The notes under the pieces were generated by a model. It was not told where the DNA came from. It was given only the letters and a program-made list of their open reading frames with translations, and made no database searches. Shown here piece after piece: positions 42,709 through 50,662 of a DNA stretch of 64,000 nt. Location of the stretch: contig NZ_SWMS01000004.1 in the NCBI RefSeq assembly GCF_005146945.1, positions 1-64,000 of the forward strand, written 5' to 3'. Position numbers and translations under genes: made by a program. Numbering within the stretch: position 1 is the stretch's first letter; every line of letters starts with the position of its first letter. The stretch is from Prauserella endophytica. Lineage in GTDB: Bacteria; Actinomycetota; Actinomycetes; Mycobacteriales; Pseudonocardiaceae.

Positions 42709-43245
42709 CTACAACGGGGCGAGCTCCGCGATCAGCCAACGGCCGTCTACGTCGCGCATCTCGACGCGCGCGACCGCGCTGGTGATGACCGGGGTTTCCT
42801 GCCCGGCTTGCTCGCTCTCCTGCGCGAGTAGCACGAGCACGACCACCGCGTCCTGGTCGCCCTCCATGACAGACGCGCTCGTGACGGTCGTGGTCACGCT
42901 GGCTCGTTTGTCACGCACCACCGAGCCGAGCACGTCGTCCATCAGTGCGTCGAAGTCGTCGGCGAAGCTCCCGGTCACCAGCGCCGCCGCCTCCCGGCGA
43001 TCGGCGTCAAGGCTGCGATGGTCGTACGACAGCACATCCGCGACCGCCGCCTTGGCGGCCTGCCGCGCCTGTGTCCGGCTTTCGTCGAGCGCGGCCAGGG
43101 AGTTAGTTCGCGACGCCAGAACGCCGCCTGCCACGGTGAGCCCGGTTGCCAGCAGGACAAGGACGGCGACGGCGACGCGCTTCCAGCTCAGCGTGGTTCG
43201 CTGGACGAGTCCGGCCATCGAGCCGAGCAGTTTCGGTGTGATCAC
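42709..43245 (-). CDS. Mce-associated membrane protein
   Basis: A 178-residue protein from GTG 43245. It has one transmembrane helix (about 20-42) and then an extracytoplasmic Mce_assoc/VirB8-like domain (ADVLSYDHRSLDADRREAAA, VTGSFADDFDALMDDV, and a final DVDGRWLIAELAPL). GTGA coupling to the upstream paralog. Mas proteins stabilise Mce complexes. Confidence 0.82.
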   Translation of the reverse strand: MITPKLLGSMAGLVQRTTLSWKRVAVAVLVLLATGLTVAGGVLASRTNSLAALDESRTQARQAAKAAVADVLSYDHRSLDADRREAAALVTGSFADDFDALMDDVLGSVVRDKRASVTTTVTSASVMEGDQDAVVVLVLLAQESEQAGQETPVITSAVARVEMRDVDGRWLIAELAPL

Positions 43246-43850
43246 GGCACGAACTCCAACCCTCGCACCAACCACCGTCCATCGTGCTGGGTCATACCGA
43301 ATCGGAGCCGGTACTGGCGACGGTCCTCCTGTTCGGACGCGTTGTTGTTCACCGACGCCTCGGCTATCACGACGACGGTGGCGCCGCCCTCGCTGCGCTC
43401 CTCGATGCCGGCGGCGAGGACCCGGCCCCGCGATTCGACTCGGTGGGTGGTCAGTGTCGTGGCGAAAGCACCGGACTGGTCGTCGATCTGCTGCCGGAAC
43501 TCCCCGGTGGCGAGGTCGCGCAGGCGGGCCAGGCTCTCCTCGTGCCGACGGTAACTCAGCCCCGTCAATGCCGTTGCCGCCTCGCTCGCCGCCGCGATCG
43601 CGTCACGGGCCGACGACTCGCGGCCGGCGGCGGCACGCTCCTCCGACCACAGCCGGCCGGCGACCGCCGCGGCCGCGATGGTCACGAGGACCAGCAGGAT
43701 CAGTGCCGCGTATCGCACGGCCGAGGGGAGTCCCCGCGCGGGGCGCGGCGACTCCGCTTCCGGCTCGGTGGGATCGGTGCTGTCAGCCGTGGGTTCAGCG
43801 GCAACGGCGGCGTCGGACACCGCCTTCTCGTCCGCATCGGGTAGGGCCAC
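43242..43850 (-). CDS. Mce-associated membrane protein (paralog)
   Basis: A 202-residue protein. An acidic disordered N-terminus (1-40) precedes one helix (about 47-66) and a Mas domain ending MTQHDGRWLVRGLEFVP. It shares the layout of the downstream 42709-43245 protein, indicating an old duplication. Its start is 55 nt from the SDR stop, on the same strand. Confidence 0.82.
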   Translation of the reverse strand: MALPDADEKAVSDAAVAAEPTADSTDPTEPEAESPRPARGLPSAVRYAALILLVLVTIAAAAVAGRLWSEERAAAGRESSARDAIAAASEAATALTGLSYRRHEESLARLRDLATGEFRQQIDDQSGAFATTLTTHRVESRGRVLAAGIEERSEGGATVVVIAEASVNNNASEQEDRRQYRLRFGMTQHDGRWLVRGLEFVP

Positions 43851-43904
43851 GTTGCCCCTTCCTGGTGTCGTTCGGCTTTCGCCAGGATCACTGACGCAGA
43901 GGCA

Positions 43905-44666
43905 TCAGCGGTACGACATTCGGACCGCCGCGTCGAGCCGGATGCATTCGGCGTTGAGATAGCCGTTGCCGATGATGCTGTGCACGAGGTCGGCGAACTC
44001 CTCCGGCCGCCCGAGCCGTCTCGGCTCGGGGATCTCGGCTGTCAAGCCGTCCCGCACAGCCTTGGGCAGACTGGCCGACATCGGCGTGTCGAACAGACCG
44101 GGCGCGATGGTGTTGATCCGGATGCCCTTACCGGCGACCTCTCTCGCCACCGGCAGAGCGAGCCCGATCAACCCGGCTTTGCTCGCGCTGTAGGCGGCCT
44201 GCCCCGGTTGCCCCTCGAACGCGGCACCCGACGAGGTGTTGATCACCACGCCGCGCTCGCCGTTCTCCGGCTCGTTGCGCAGCATCGCGGCGATCGCGAC
44301 ACGCATGACGTTGAAGGTGCCGCACAGGTTGATGTCGACGACACGCTGGAATTCCTCCAGGGAGGCGGGTTTGCCTTTCGAGACCACCTTGGCGGCATCG
44401 ACGACACCAGCGGTGTTGACGTTGATGTGCACCGCGCCGAACTCCGCGCACACCCGTTCGACGGCCTCCTCCACCGCCGTCGCGTCGGTGATGTCGGCTG
44501 GGACGGCCAGACCGCGGGGCAGGGCCTCCGCGACCGCCCGGACTCCGGGCTCGTCGCGGTCCATGACGGCGACCATCGCGCCGGCTTTGGCCAGGTCGGC
44601 GCACACCGCGCGGCCCAGACCTGACGCGGCCCCCGCGACGAGGGCGACCTTGTTCGTAAGCTCCAC
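43905..44666 (-). CDS. SDR family 3-hydroxyacyl-CoA/steroid-type dehydrogenase
   Basis: A 253-residue enzyme. The cofactor motif is AGAASGLG (about 11-18), Asp in VMDRDEPG selects NAD, NTAG is present, and the catalytic residues are in INTSSGAAFEGQPGQAAYSA (Ser, Tyr) then SK. IAPGLFDTPM is typical of 17-beta-HSD10/3-hydroxyacyl-CoA dehydrogenase types. Adjacent enoyl-CoA hydratases fit beta-oxidation of a lipid or sterol side chain. Confidence 0.88.
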   Translation of the reverse strand: MELTNKVALVAGAASGLGRAVCADLAKAGAMVAVMDRDEPGVRAVAEALPRGLAVPADITDATAVEEAVERVCAEFGAVHINVNTAGVVDAAKVVSKGKPASLEEFQRVVDINLCGTFNVMRVAIAAMLRNEPENGERGVVINTSSGAAFEGQPGQAAYSASKAGLIGLALPVAREVAGKGIRINTIAPGLFDTPMSASLPKAVRDGLTAEIPEPRRLGRPEEFADLVHSIIGNGYLNAECIRLDAAVRMSYR

Positions 44667-44723
44667 GTTGGTGCCTTTCGATAGCTTTTGACAGCTTTGA
44701 CGCTGGTGAGCAGACGGGCCGGG

Positions 44724-45524
44724 TCACCGCAGGAAACTGGGCTCTCGCCGTTCGCTGAAGGCACGCAGGCCCTCGGAGAAGTCGGGACAGCGGGCGGCGT
44801 AGTCGCGGCAGGCGTCGAGCTCCAGCTGCAATGCCGCAGCCATGGGCAGATCGGCCCCGTGCTCCATGACCCGCTTCATTTCCGCGAGGCCCTGGCCGCT
44901 GTGCCTGCCGATCCGCTCGGTGAGCGCGGCGACCGCCGGTTCCAGTTGGCCGGTGGGCACGACCTGGTTGACGAGCCCGGCTTCCCGAAGCTTCTCTGCG
45001 GACCACGGCTCGGCGGTGAACAGCAACTGCTTGGCGCGATTCATGCCGATCTTGCGGACGAGCCGGACCGCGCCACCGGCGGCGGGGAACAGGCCGTACC
45101 GTGCATGGCCGTCGCAGAATGTCGCGTCCTCGGTGGCCACCACGAGGTCACAGGCCTGTACCAGCTCGAACCCGCCGGCGATCACACCGCCCTGGACAGC
45201 GGCGATGACGGGCTTCGGGTGCCGTGCGATCTCCATGCACACTTCGCCGACCGAGACGAGGAAAGCACTGAGCGCTCCGTCCTCGTCCAGCCGGCCGAGC
45301 ACCATCTTCAGGTCCGCGCCGGCGCACAACATCGGGCCCTCGCCCGCGAGCACGACCGACCGCGCCGCGGGATCGTGCTCGGCCCGTGCGAGCGATTCCC
45401 GTAACCCTTCGACGACCTCGGTCGACAGCGCGTTGCGGGCCTCGGGCCGGTTCAGCACGATCCATGCTGCGGACTCGCGCAGCTCGTAGCGAACGACGTG
45501 GTGCCCGTCTCCGGCATGGGACAT
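44724..45524 (-). CDS. Enoyl-CoA hydratase/isomerase family protein
   Basis: A 266-residue crotonase. IVLNRPEARNALSTEVVEGL and GPMLCAGADLKMVLGRL form the CoA/oxyanion site, with AAVQGGVIAGGFELVQACDL following. The second catalytic position is in FCDGHARYGLFPAAGGAVRL. ATG 45524 is taken at the family boundary, since the residues before it are read-through. It probably hydrates or isomerises an enoyl-CoA in the same pathway as the SDR at 43905. Confidence 0.87.
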   Translation of the reverse strand: MSHAGDGHHVVRYELRESAAWIVLNRPEARNALSTEVVEGLRESLARAEHDPAARSVVLAGEGPMLCAGADLKMVLGRLDEDGALSAFLVSVGEVCMEIARHPKPVIAAVQGGVIAGGFELVQACDLVVATEDATFCDGHARYGLFPAAGGAVRLVRKIGMNRAKQLLFTAEPWSAEKLREAGLVNQVVPTGQLEPAVAALTERIGRHSGQGLAEMKRVMEHGADLPMAAALQLELDACRDYAARCPDFSEGLRAFSERREPSFLR

Positions 45525-45574
45525 CGAGGTGCTCTCGCTTTCTGCTGAATCGAATGGCCTGGCGGCCGCGTTGG

Positions 45575-46175
45575 TCACGACGACTCGCCGCTGGGCCGCA
45601 CACCGGGCGACCGGACCGCTCGGCTGCGGACCTCCTCGCGGACCATGGGGATGCCGGCGGGGTCGACGAGACCGCCGTGCAGCTCACGGTTGTGCGAGTG
45701 CGCGAGGTGATGAAGCCCGAACGCCGCCTCCACGGCCGAGCGCTGCCCTTGGAGGTCGAGCGCGTAGTTCACCGCACGCTTGGCCAACCGGATCCCGAAA
45801 GTGGGCCGTTCGGCGATCCGTTCGGCCAGCGAGAGCGTCTCCACTGCGAGTTCCTCGCGCGGGACGACCCGGTTGACCATGCCGAGGGCATGCGCGTCGA
45901 GGGCATCGATGGATTCGCCGGTGAACAGCATCTCCTTGGCACGCCGGTGCCCCATTTCCCACGGCTGCACGAAGTATTCGCCGATCCCGCAACCGAAGGC
46001 GCTCACCGGGTCGGTGAAGATGGTGTCGTCGGCGGCCACCACCAGATCGCACGGCCACATCAACAGCAGGCCGCCGCCCACAACCCGGCCGTGTACCTGC
46101 GCGATCGTCGGCCGGGGAATGTCACGCCACCGCAAGCACAAACCGAGGAAGAGCTCTTCTTCGGTCGCGTACCAG
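45575..46175 (-). pseudogene. Enoyl-CoA hydratase lacking its N-terminal third
   Basis: The crotonase homology starts abruptly as EGWYATEEELFLGLCLRWRD and continues IPRPTIAQVHGRVVGGGLLL, MWPCDLVVAADDTIF and a full C-terminus. About 90-100 N-terminal residues, including the first oxyanion segment, are missing. Only a TTG at 46141 could start it. The break coincides with the 5' break of the facing acyl-CoA ligase. Confidence 0.75.
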
Positions 46176-46179
46176 CCCT

Positions 46180-46761
46180 CCGCGCCCGTGCGGCAAGCCG
46201 TATCCGCCGTACAGGGTCAGCATCGTGGACGAGTACGACCAGCCCGTTCCCCCAGGGGTCACCGGGGAGATCGTGGTGTCGGCCGACGAGCCGTGGTCGA
46301 CGTTCTCCGGGTACTGGAACCAGCCGGAGATGTCGTTGGAGGTCATGCGCAACTTCCGATTCCACACCGGCGACGCCGGGTACTTCGACGAGGACGGCTA
46401 TCTGTGGTTCTCCGACCGGATCAAGGACATGATCCGGCGCCGTGGCGAGAACGTCGCGGCACAGACCGTGGAGGACGTCGTCAACGCCATCGACGAGGTG
46501 GCGGAATCGGCGGCCTATCCGGTGCCGTCCGAGTTCGGGGACGACGAGATCGCCATCTCGGTGGTCCTTCGGGCGGGCCGCGAGATCTCGGCCGCGGCCA
46601 TCGTCGCCCACTGCAGGGAGCAACTACCCCGGTTCGCGGTGCCTCGCTATGTCCGGATCGCCGAGTCCCTGCCCAAGACGGAGACAGGAAAGATCCAGAA
46701 GTACAAGCTCAAGAAACTCGGTACCAACGGCGCCGACGATTTCCCGGAGGAACGCCGATGA
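46180..46761 (+). pseudogene. Acyl-CoA ligase C-terminal fragment
   Basis: Homology begins at GKPYPPYRVSIVDEYDQPVP and covers the ANL C-terminal part: FHTGDAGYFDEDGYLWFSDR, IKDMIRRRGENVAAQTVED and the catalytic Lys region LPKTETGKIQKYKLKKL. The N-terminal 300-odd residues with the AMP-binding P-loop are gone. A GTG at 46225 keeps the remainder open for 178 codons. The fragment still couples by ATGA to the next gene. Confidence 0.8.
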
Positions 46762-47084
46762 AGTTCATGGTCCGGCAGAAGCTCGGTCCGGATGAGGACG
46801 TCACCGAGGGGCACCTCCAGCCACTGGCTCGCCTCGTCGCCGACTCGATGCTGGACGAGCCGAAGGGGCCGGTGGTCTGGCTCGGTGGCTGCGGCACGGT
46901 GGACACCAAGCAGTACTACATGCTCTTCGAGGCGCCCGACTACGCAACTCTCGAGGCGGTCGTCAAGGTGCTGCCCGGCCTGCAGAGCGTCGAGCGGGTC
47001 ATGGCGGTGGACAAGCACACGCTCGCGCGTGGCCTGCTGCTCGGCATGGCCAAGGACTACGACGAGCGAATCAAGGACGCGTAG
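46758..47084 (+). CDS. Small hypothetical protein
   Basis: A 108-residue soluble protein (MKFMVRQKLGPDEDVTEGHL; VVWLGGCGTVDTKQYYMLFE). It resembles small ferredoxin-like or Dabb-type barrels in strand/helix pattern, but no family is recognised. The GGAGG ribosome binding site lies inside the ligase fragment and the start overlaps its stop (ATGA). It has probably lost its original promoter with the ligase 5' end. Confidence 0.65.
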   Translation: MKFMVRQKLGPDEDVTEGHLQPLARLVADSMLDEPKGPVVWLGGCGTVDTKQYYMLFEAPDYATLEAVVKVLPGLQSVERVMAVDKHTLARGLLLGMAKDYDERIKDA

Positions 47085-47168
47085 CACCCGGACGACGGAG
47101 GCGCGAGCCTGCTTGTCCGGTGCTCGTCGACTCGTGCCTCGGCAACTGAGTTCGCGATCGTCCTTGGT

Positions 47169-47204
47169 CAGGGCGTCGTCGACGGACCCGTCGACGGCGC
47201 CCTG
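47169..47204 (+). terminator. Stem-loop terminator
   Basis: CAGGGCG pairs with CGCCCTG and CGTCGACG with CGTCGACG around loop GACC, with one mismatch. It lies 85 nt after the 47084 stop. No T-tract is present. The rest of 47085-47590 holds only the att-like sequences listed separately. Confidence 0.6.
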
Positions 47205-47235
47205 GCATTGTCGCCCGGCTTCTCACCAGTTTCGG

Positions 47236-47253
47236 TGGAGCAAACTGGAGCAC
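47236..47253 (+). repeat. Short repeat shared with 6699-6718
   Basis: GGTGGAGCAAACTGGAGCA matches the 6.7 kb copy except for one inserted base there. It lies about 120 bp before the tRNA 3'-end scar. Confidence 0.5.
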
Positions 47254-47374
47254 GGGTGCGTGTCCGACTGCGTCAAACGGCGACCTGGACACTTTGTACG
47301 GTAGCGCTTGTCTAGCGGTTCTCTGTTTCCGCAGGTACAGGCATTGCCGGGTTGTCACTGGCAGTGAGGGGGAC

Positions 47375-47399
47375 AGGGGTTCGAGTCCCCTTGGCTCCG
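47375..47399 (+). other. tRNA 3'-end scar (att-like)
   Basis: AGGGG (47375-47379), TTCGAGT (47380-47386) and CCCCT (47387-47391) form a perfect T-arm, followed by TGGCTCC (47392-47398) as an acceptor 3' strand. No GGAGCCA 5' strand, D-arm or anticodon arm lies upstream, so it is only the 3' end of a tRNA gene. That is the signature of an attachment-site duplicate left by an element that integrates into a tRNA. Confidence 0.6.
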
Positions 47400-47589
47400 A
47401 CGTCGCCGCCGTCGAACAACGACTTCCTCGGAAACGTCGGGAGTAGGTCTGCTGGACACGGAGCCGGCCGCGACAATGACTCGTCGCGGTCAGCGTTGAT
47501 TGGAGCCGACTCATTCTGCGGGTCAACCGTCGTGACGTGCTGACTGCCAGCTGACAAGCCGGAGTCCCCTGTTTTCGTCCGTTGCCAGA

Positions 47590-47845
47590 CGCTGGTGAAT
47601 CGGCTGGGGACGGCTCTGCGTACGAAGCCGATCTGTGCGTCCATGTCGATGTGGCCGGTCATGAAGCCTATGTCGTCGAATAGCCGGACCAGGATGTCCT
47701 CGCGAGTCGCGATCGCGCGAGGCGTGGAACCACAGGAGATCCGCGGAGAAAAGGGTTTCCATCGCCGGGACGTCCGAGCTGATCATGGCTGAGACGCGCG
47801 CGGCATCCGCGCGTAGGACGTCGTCACGGTCAGGGCATGGGGCAT
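47590..47845 (-). pseudogene. SnoaL-like (NTF2-fold) protein, frameshifted
   Basis: Starting at ATG 47845 (MPHALTVT), homology jumps frame to DVLRADAARVSAMISSDVPA and METLFSADLLWFHA. It jumps again to RAIATREDILVRLFDDIGFM, TGHIDMDAQIGFVRRA and SVWQRTKTG. The layout fits a nuclear-transport-factor-2/SnoaL domain of about 90-110 residues. At least two frameshifts inactivate it. Confidence 0.5.
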
Positions 47846-47921
47846 CAGTGCGTCTCCTGCTTGATCGGTGGCAGCACCTCGGCGGCGCCGTTGGCGCAAC
47901 AAGACCACAGAACCGCCGTGC

Positions 47922-49298
47922 TCATGGCCGTGCCAGTACCTTTCCGGGGTTGAGCAGGTAGTGCGGGTCGAACGCCTCTTTGACGCGGCGTTGCAGTTCC
48001 GCCGCGACGGGGTCGAGCTCCTGTTCCAGCAGGCCCACCTTGAGCAGCCCGACACCGTGCTCGCCGGTCACCGTGCCGCCGAGGCCGAGCGCGTGGGTGG
48101 CGATCTCCTCGAAGGCGTGGTGGGCCGAGGCGAGCGTGGTGGGGTCGTTCGGGTCGACGATGACCGTGGGGTGCAGGTTCCCGTCACCGGCGTGTCCGAC
48201 GACGCCGATGGTCAGGCCGCGCGCGGCCGCGACCGACTCGACGTGGTCGATCACCCGCGCCAGCGCGGACAGGGGCACGGCTACGTCGTCGACCAGTGGG
48301 GAGCCGAGCGCTTCGAGCGCGGGGTAGGCCAGCCGCCGGGCCTGCACGAGCTGCTCGGACTCGGCCTCGTCTTCGGCGGCGACGACGTCGATCGCTCCGG
48401 CCGCGTGGCACGCGCCGGCGATCGTCCGGAGTTCGGCCGTGGCGTGCGGGCCCGTGTCGGACTGGGCGATCAGCAGGGCACCGGCGTCGCCGAGACCCAT
48501 GCGCGCGTGCTTGTCGATGGCCCGCAGTACCGTGCGGTCGAGTAGCTCGAACAGGCTCGGCACGACTCCTGCCGCCCGCACGGCGGTGACGGCACGGCCC
48601 GCGGACGCGGCGTCGGGGAACGTCGCGGCCAGGGTGAGTGGGGTGTCGGTCTCCGGCTCCAGCGCGACCGTGGCCTCGGTGATCACCCCGAGGGTTCCCT
48701 CCGAGCCGATGAACAGCTCGGCGAGGCTCAGCCCGGCCACCCCCTTGATCGTCTTCCGGCCGACGGCGGCGGCCCGGCCGTCGGCCAGCACCACCCGCAG
48801 TGCGCGGACGAAGCGGCGGGTCACGCCGTACTTCACGCAGCACAGCCCGCCGGCGTCGGTAGCGATGTTGCCACCGATGGTGGAGGACTCCCAGCTCGAC
48901 GGGTCGGGCCGGTAGGTAAGCCCGTACTCGGCCGCGGCCAGGCGCAGCTCCTGGTTCGTGACCCCGGGCTGGACGACGGCGAGGCGGTCGGTGGGCTCAA
49001 TCGAGAGCACCCGGTTCATCCGCCGGGTGTTGACCACGATGCCGCCCGCCACCGCGTTCGCCGCCCCGGAAAGCCCGGTGAGCGCTCCCTGTGGCACGAG
49101 CGGCACCCGGTGCTCGGCCGCGATCCGGACCGTGGTCCGCACCTGGTCCTCGTCGACGGGCAGGACGGCCGCGAGCGGGAGGTGTGACTCGCACAGCGCG
49201 GCGGAGTCGCGGCGGTAGCCCGCCAGCAGGTCCGGATCGGTGACCACTGCATTGGGAGGCAACGCACGGGAAAGGGCGTCGATGATCGGGACGGTCAC
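47922..49298 (-). CDS. FAD-linked 2-hydroxyacid oxidase (GlcD-like)
   Basis: A 458-residue flavoenzyme. An FAD_binding_4 PP-loop domain covers about 40-220 (VPLVPQGALTGLSGAANAVA; WESSTIGGNIATDAGG; AELFIGSEGTLGVITEATV). The C-terminal FAD-oxidase domain ends GEHGVGLLKVG and DPHYLLNPGKVL. Metal-binding His are in VVGHAGDGNLHP. Family members oxidise glycolate or D-lactate-type hydroxyacids. GTG 49298 overlaps the MFS stop (GTGA). With the sulfatase upstream it may oxidise a hydroxyacid released from a sulfate ester. Confidence 0.88.
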   Translation of the reverse strand: MTVPIIDALSRALPPNAVVTDPDLLAGYRRDSAALCESHLPLAAVLPVDEDQVRTTVRIAAEHRVPLVPQGALTGLSGAANAVAGGIVVNTRRMNRVLSIEPTDRLAVVQPGVTNQELRLAAAEYGLTYRPDPSSWESSTIGGNIATDAGGLCCVKYGVTRRFVRALRVVLADGRAAAVGRKTIKGVAGLSLAELFIGSEGTLGVITEATVALEPETDTPLTLAATFPDAASAGRAVTAVRAAGVVPSLFELLDRTVLRAIDKHARMGLGDAGALLIAQSDTGPHATAELRTIAGACHAAGAIDVVAAEDEAESEQLVQARRLAYPALEALGSPLVDDVAVPLSALARVIDHVESVAAARGLTIGVVGHAGDGNLHPTVIVDPNDPTTLASAHHAFEEIATHALGLGGTVTGEHGVGLLKVGLLEQELDPVAAELQRRVKEAFDPHYLLNPGKVLARP

Positions 49299-50629
49299 GA
49301 CCTGCCGACCCCCTCGTGGGAGCGCTCGTGGGCCGTCACCGTGCGGCCGGCGCGGCGGCGCAGGTAGACCAGGCTGCCCAGCGTCAGCGCCGAGCCGAGC
49401 GACAGGTACAGCGACACGCTCCAGTACGCACCACCGGATGCCTCCATCAGCAGGCTCGCGACGAACGGAGCCAACCCGCCGCCCAGCACGGCACCGAGCG
49501 AGTAGCCGAGGGAGACACCGCTGTAGGCGACCTTGGTCGGGAACAGCTCGGCGAGGAACGCGGCCATCGGGCCGAACAGGGCCGACGCTCCGGCGAAACC
49601 GACGACCATCGCGACGGTGACGGTGGTCGGGTCGCGAGTGTCCAGCAGCGCGAACAACGGGAACGGGTAGAGCACACAGAACGCGGCGCCCGCGAGCATC
49701 ACCGGCAGCCTGCCGAGGGAGTCGGACAGCCGGGCGAAGACGAGGATCCCGAGGATCATCGCGCCGGAGCCGAGCAGCGTGCTGGTGAGCATCACCTGAC
49801 GGTCGAGCCCCAGGTATCGAGTGCCGTAGGAGAGGCTGTAGGTCAGCAGCACCCAGATGAAGGCGTTGAAGCCGAGGTTGACGCCGACCGCGGACAGCAC
49901 GAGGCGCCAGTTCTCGCGGAGCACATCCGCCATGGGCGAGCGCGACTTCTCGCCGGTGTCCTTGAGCTTCTGGAACTCGGGGGACTCCGCGACCGTGCTG
50001 CGGATGACCATGCCGATGCCCAGCAAGACAAAGCTGATGAGGAATGGGATGCGCCAGCCCCAGTCCAGGAACGAGTCGCCGGTCAGGGCCATCGTGGCGG
50101 AAAGGGCACCGGCGGCCAGGAGCGCGCCCCCCGGGCTGCCCAGGAAGGCCCACGAGCCGTACCAGCCCCTGCGGTTCGGCGGTGCGTGCTCGACGGCCAT
50201 CAGGACCGCGCCGCCCTGCTCACCGCCGTGGAAGAGACCCTGCAGCAGCCGCAGCAGCACCAGCAGCACCGGCGCCCAGATCCCGGCCGAGGCGTGGGAG
50301 GGTAGCGCGCCGATCAGCGTCGTGCAGCCGCCCGCGCCCATCAGTGCGATGACGAGCAGCTTCTTACGGCCAAGCTTGTCGCCGAAGTGGCCGAATACGA
50401 TCGCGCCGAGGGGGCGGGCCAGGAATCCGACGGCGAGGGTGGCGAACGAGAAGACCGTGCCGAGCGACGCGGGCACCCCGGCGAAGAACACGCTGCTGAA
50501 GACCAGCGCGGAGGCGACGCCGTAGATCTGGAAGTCGTAGGCCTCGACGGTCGTGCCGACCGCGCTTCCCAAGGCGGCCTTGCGGACCATGCGCCGGGTG
50601 CCCGGCGCGGGGTCGTGCGCGAGAGTCAT
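49295..50629 (-). CDS. MFS metabolite:H+ symporter (MHS/ShiA-like)
   Basis: A 444-residue, 12-helix transporter. Signatures are GSAVGTTVEAYDFQIYGVAS, GHFGDKLGRKKLLVIALMGA and LLRLLQGLFHGGEQGGAVL (motif with EQGG), then RRGWYGSWAFLGSPGG. The MHS family imports organic acids such as shikimate, citrate, alpha-ketoglutarate or aromatic acids. It is flanked by the sulfatase and oxidase genes, so it likely imports their substrate. Confidence 0.88.
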   Translation of the reverse strand: MTLAHDPAPGTRRMVRKAALGSAVGTTVEAYDFQIYGVASALVFSSVFFAGVPASLGTVFSFATLAVGFLARPLGAIVFGHFGDKLGRKKLLVIALMGAGGCTTLIGALPSHASAGIWAPVLLVLLRLLQGLFHGGEQGGAVLMAVEHAPPNRRGWYGSWAFLGSPGGALLAAGALSATMALTGDSFLDWGWRIPFLISFVLLGIGMVIRSTVAESPEFQKLKDTGEKSRSPMADVLRENWRLVLSAVGVNLGFNAFIWVLLTYSLSYGTRYLGLDRQVMLTSTLLGSGAMILGILVFARLSDSLGRLPVMLAGAAFCVLYPFPLFALLDTRDPTTVTVAMVVGFAGASALFGPMAAFLAELFPTKVAYSGVSLGYSLGAVLGGGLAPFVASLLMEASGGAYWSVSLYLSLGSALTLGSLVYLRRRAGRTVTAHERSHEGVGRS

Positions 50630-50662
50630 GAGAACACCTTTGTTCGTCGGGCTGAGGGTAGG

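Noticed and set aside
47326..47399. A complete tRNA gene
   Set aside because: Only T-arm and acceptor 3' strand are present; no matching 5' acceptor strand, D-arm or anticodon arm.
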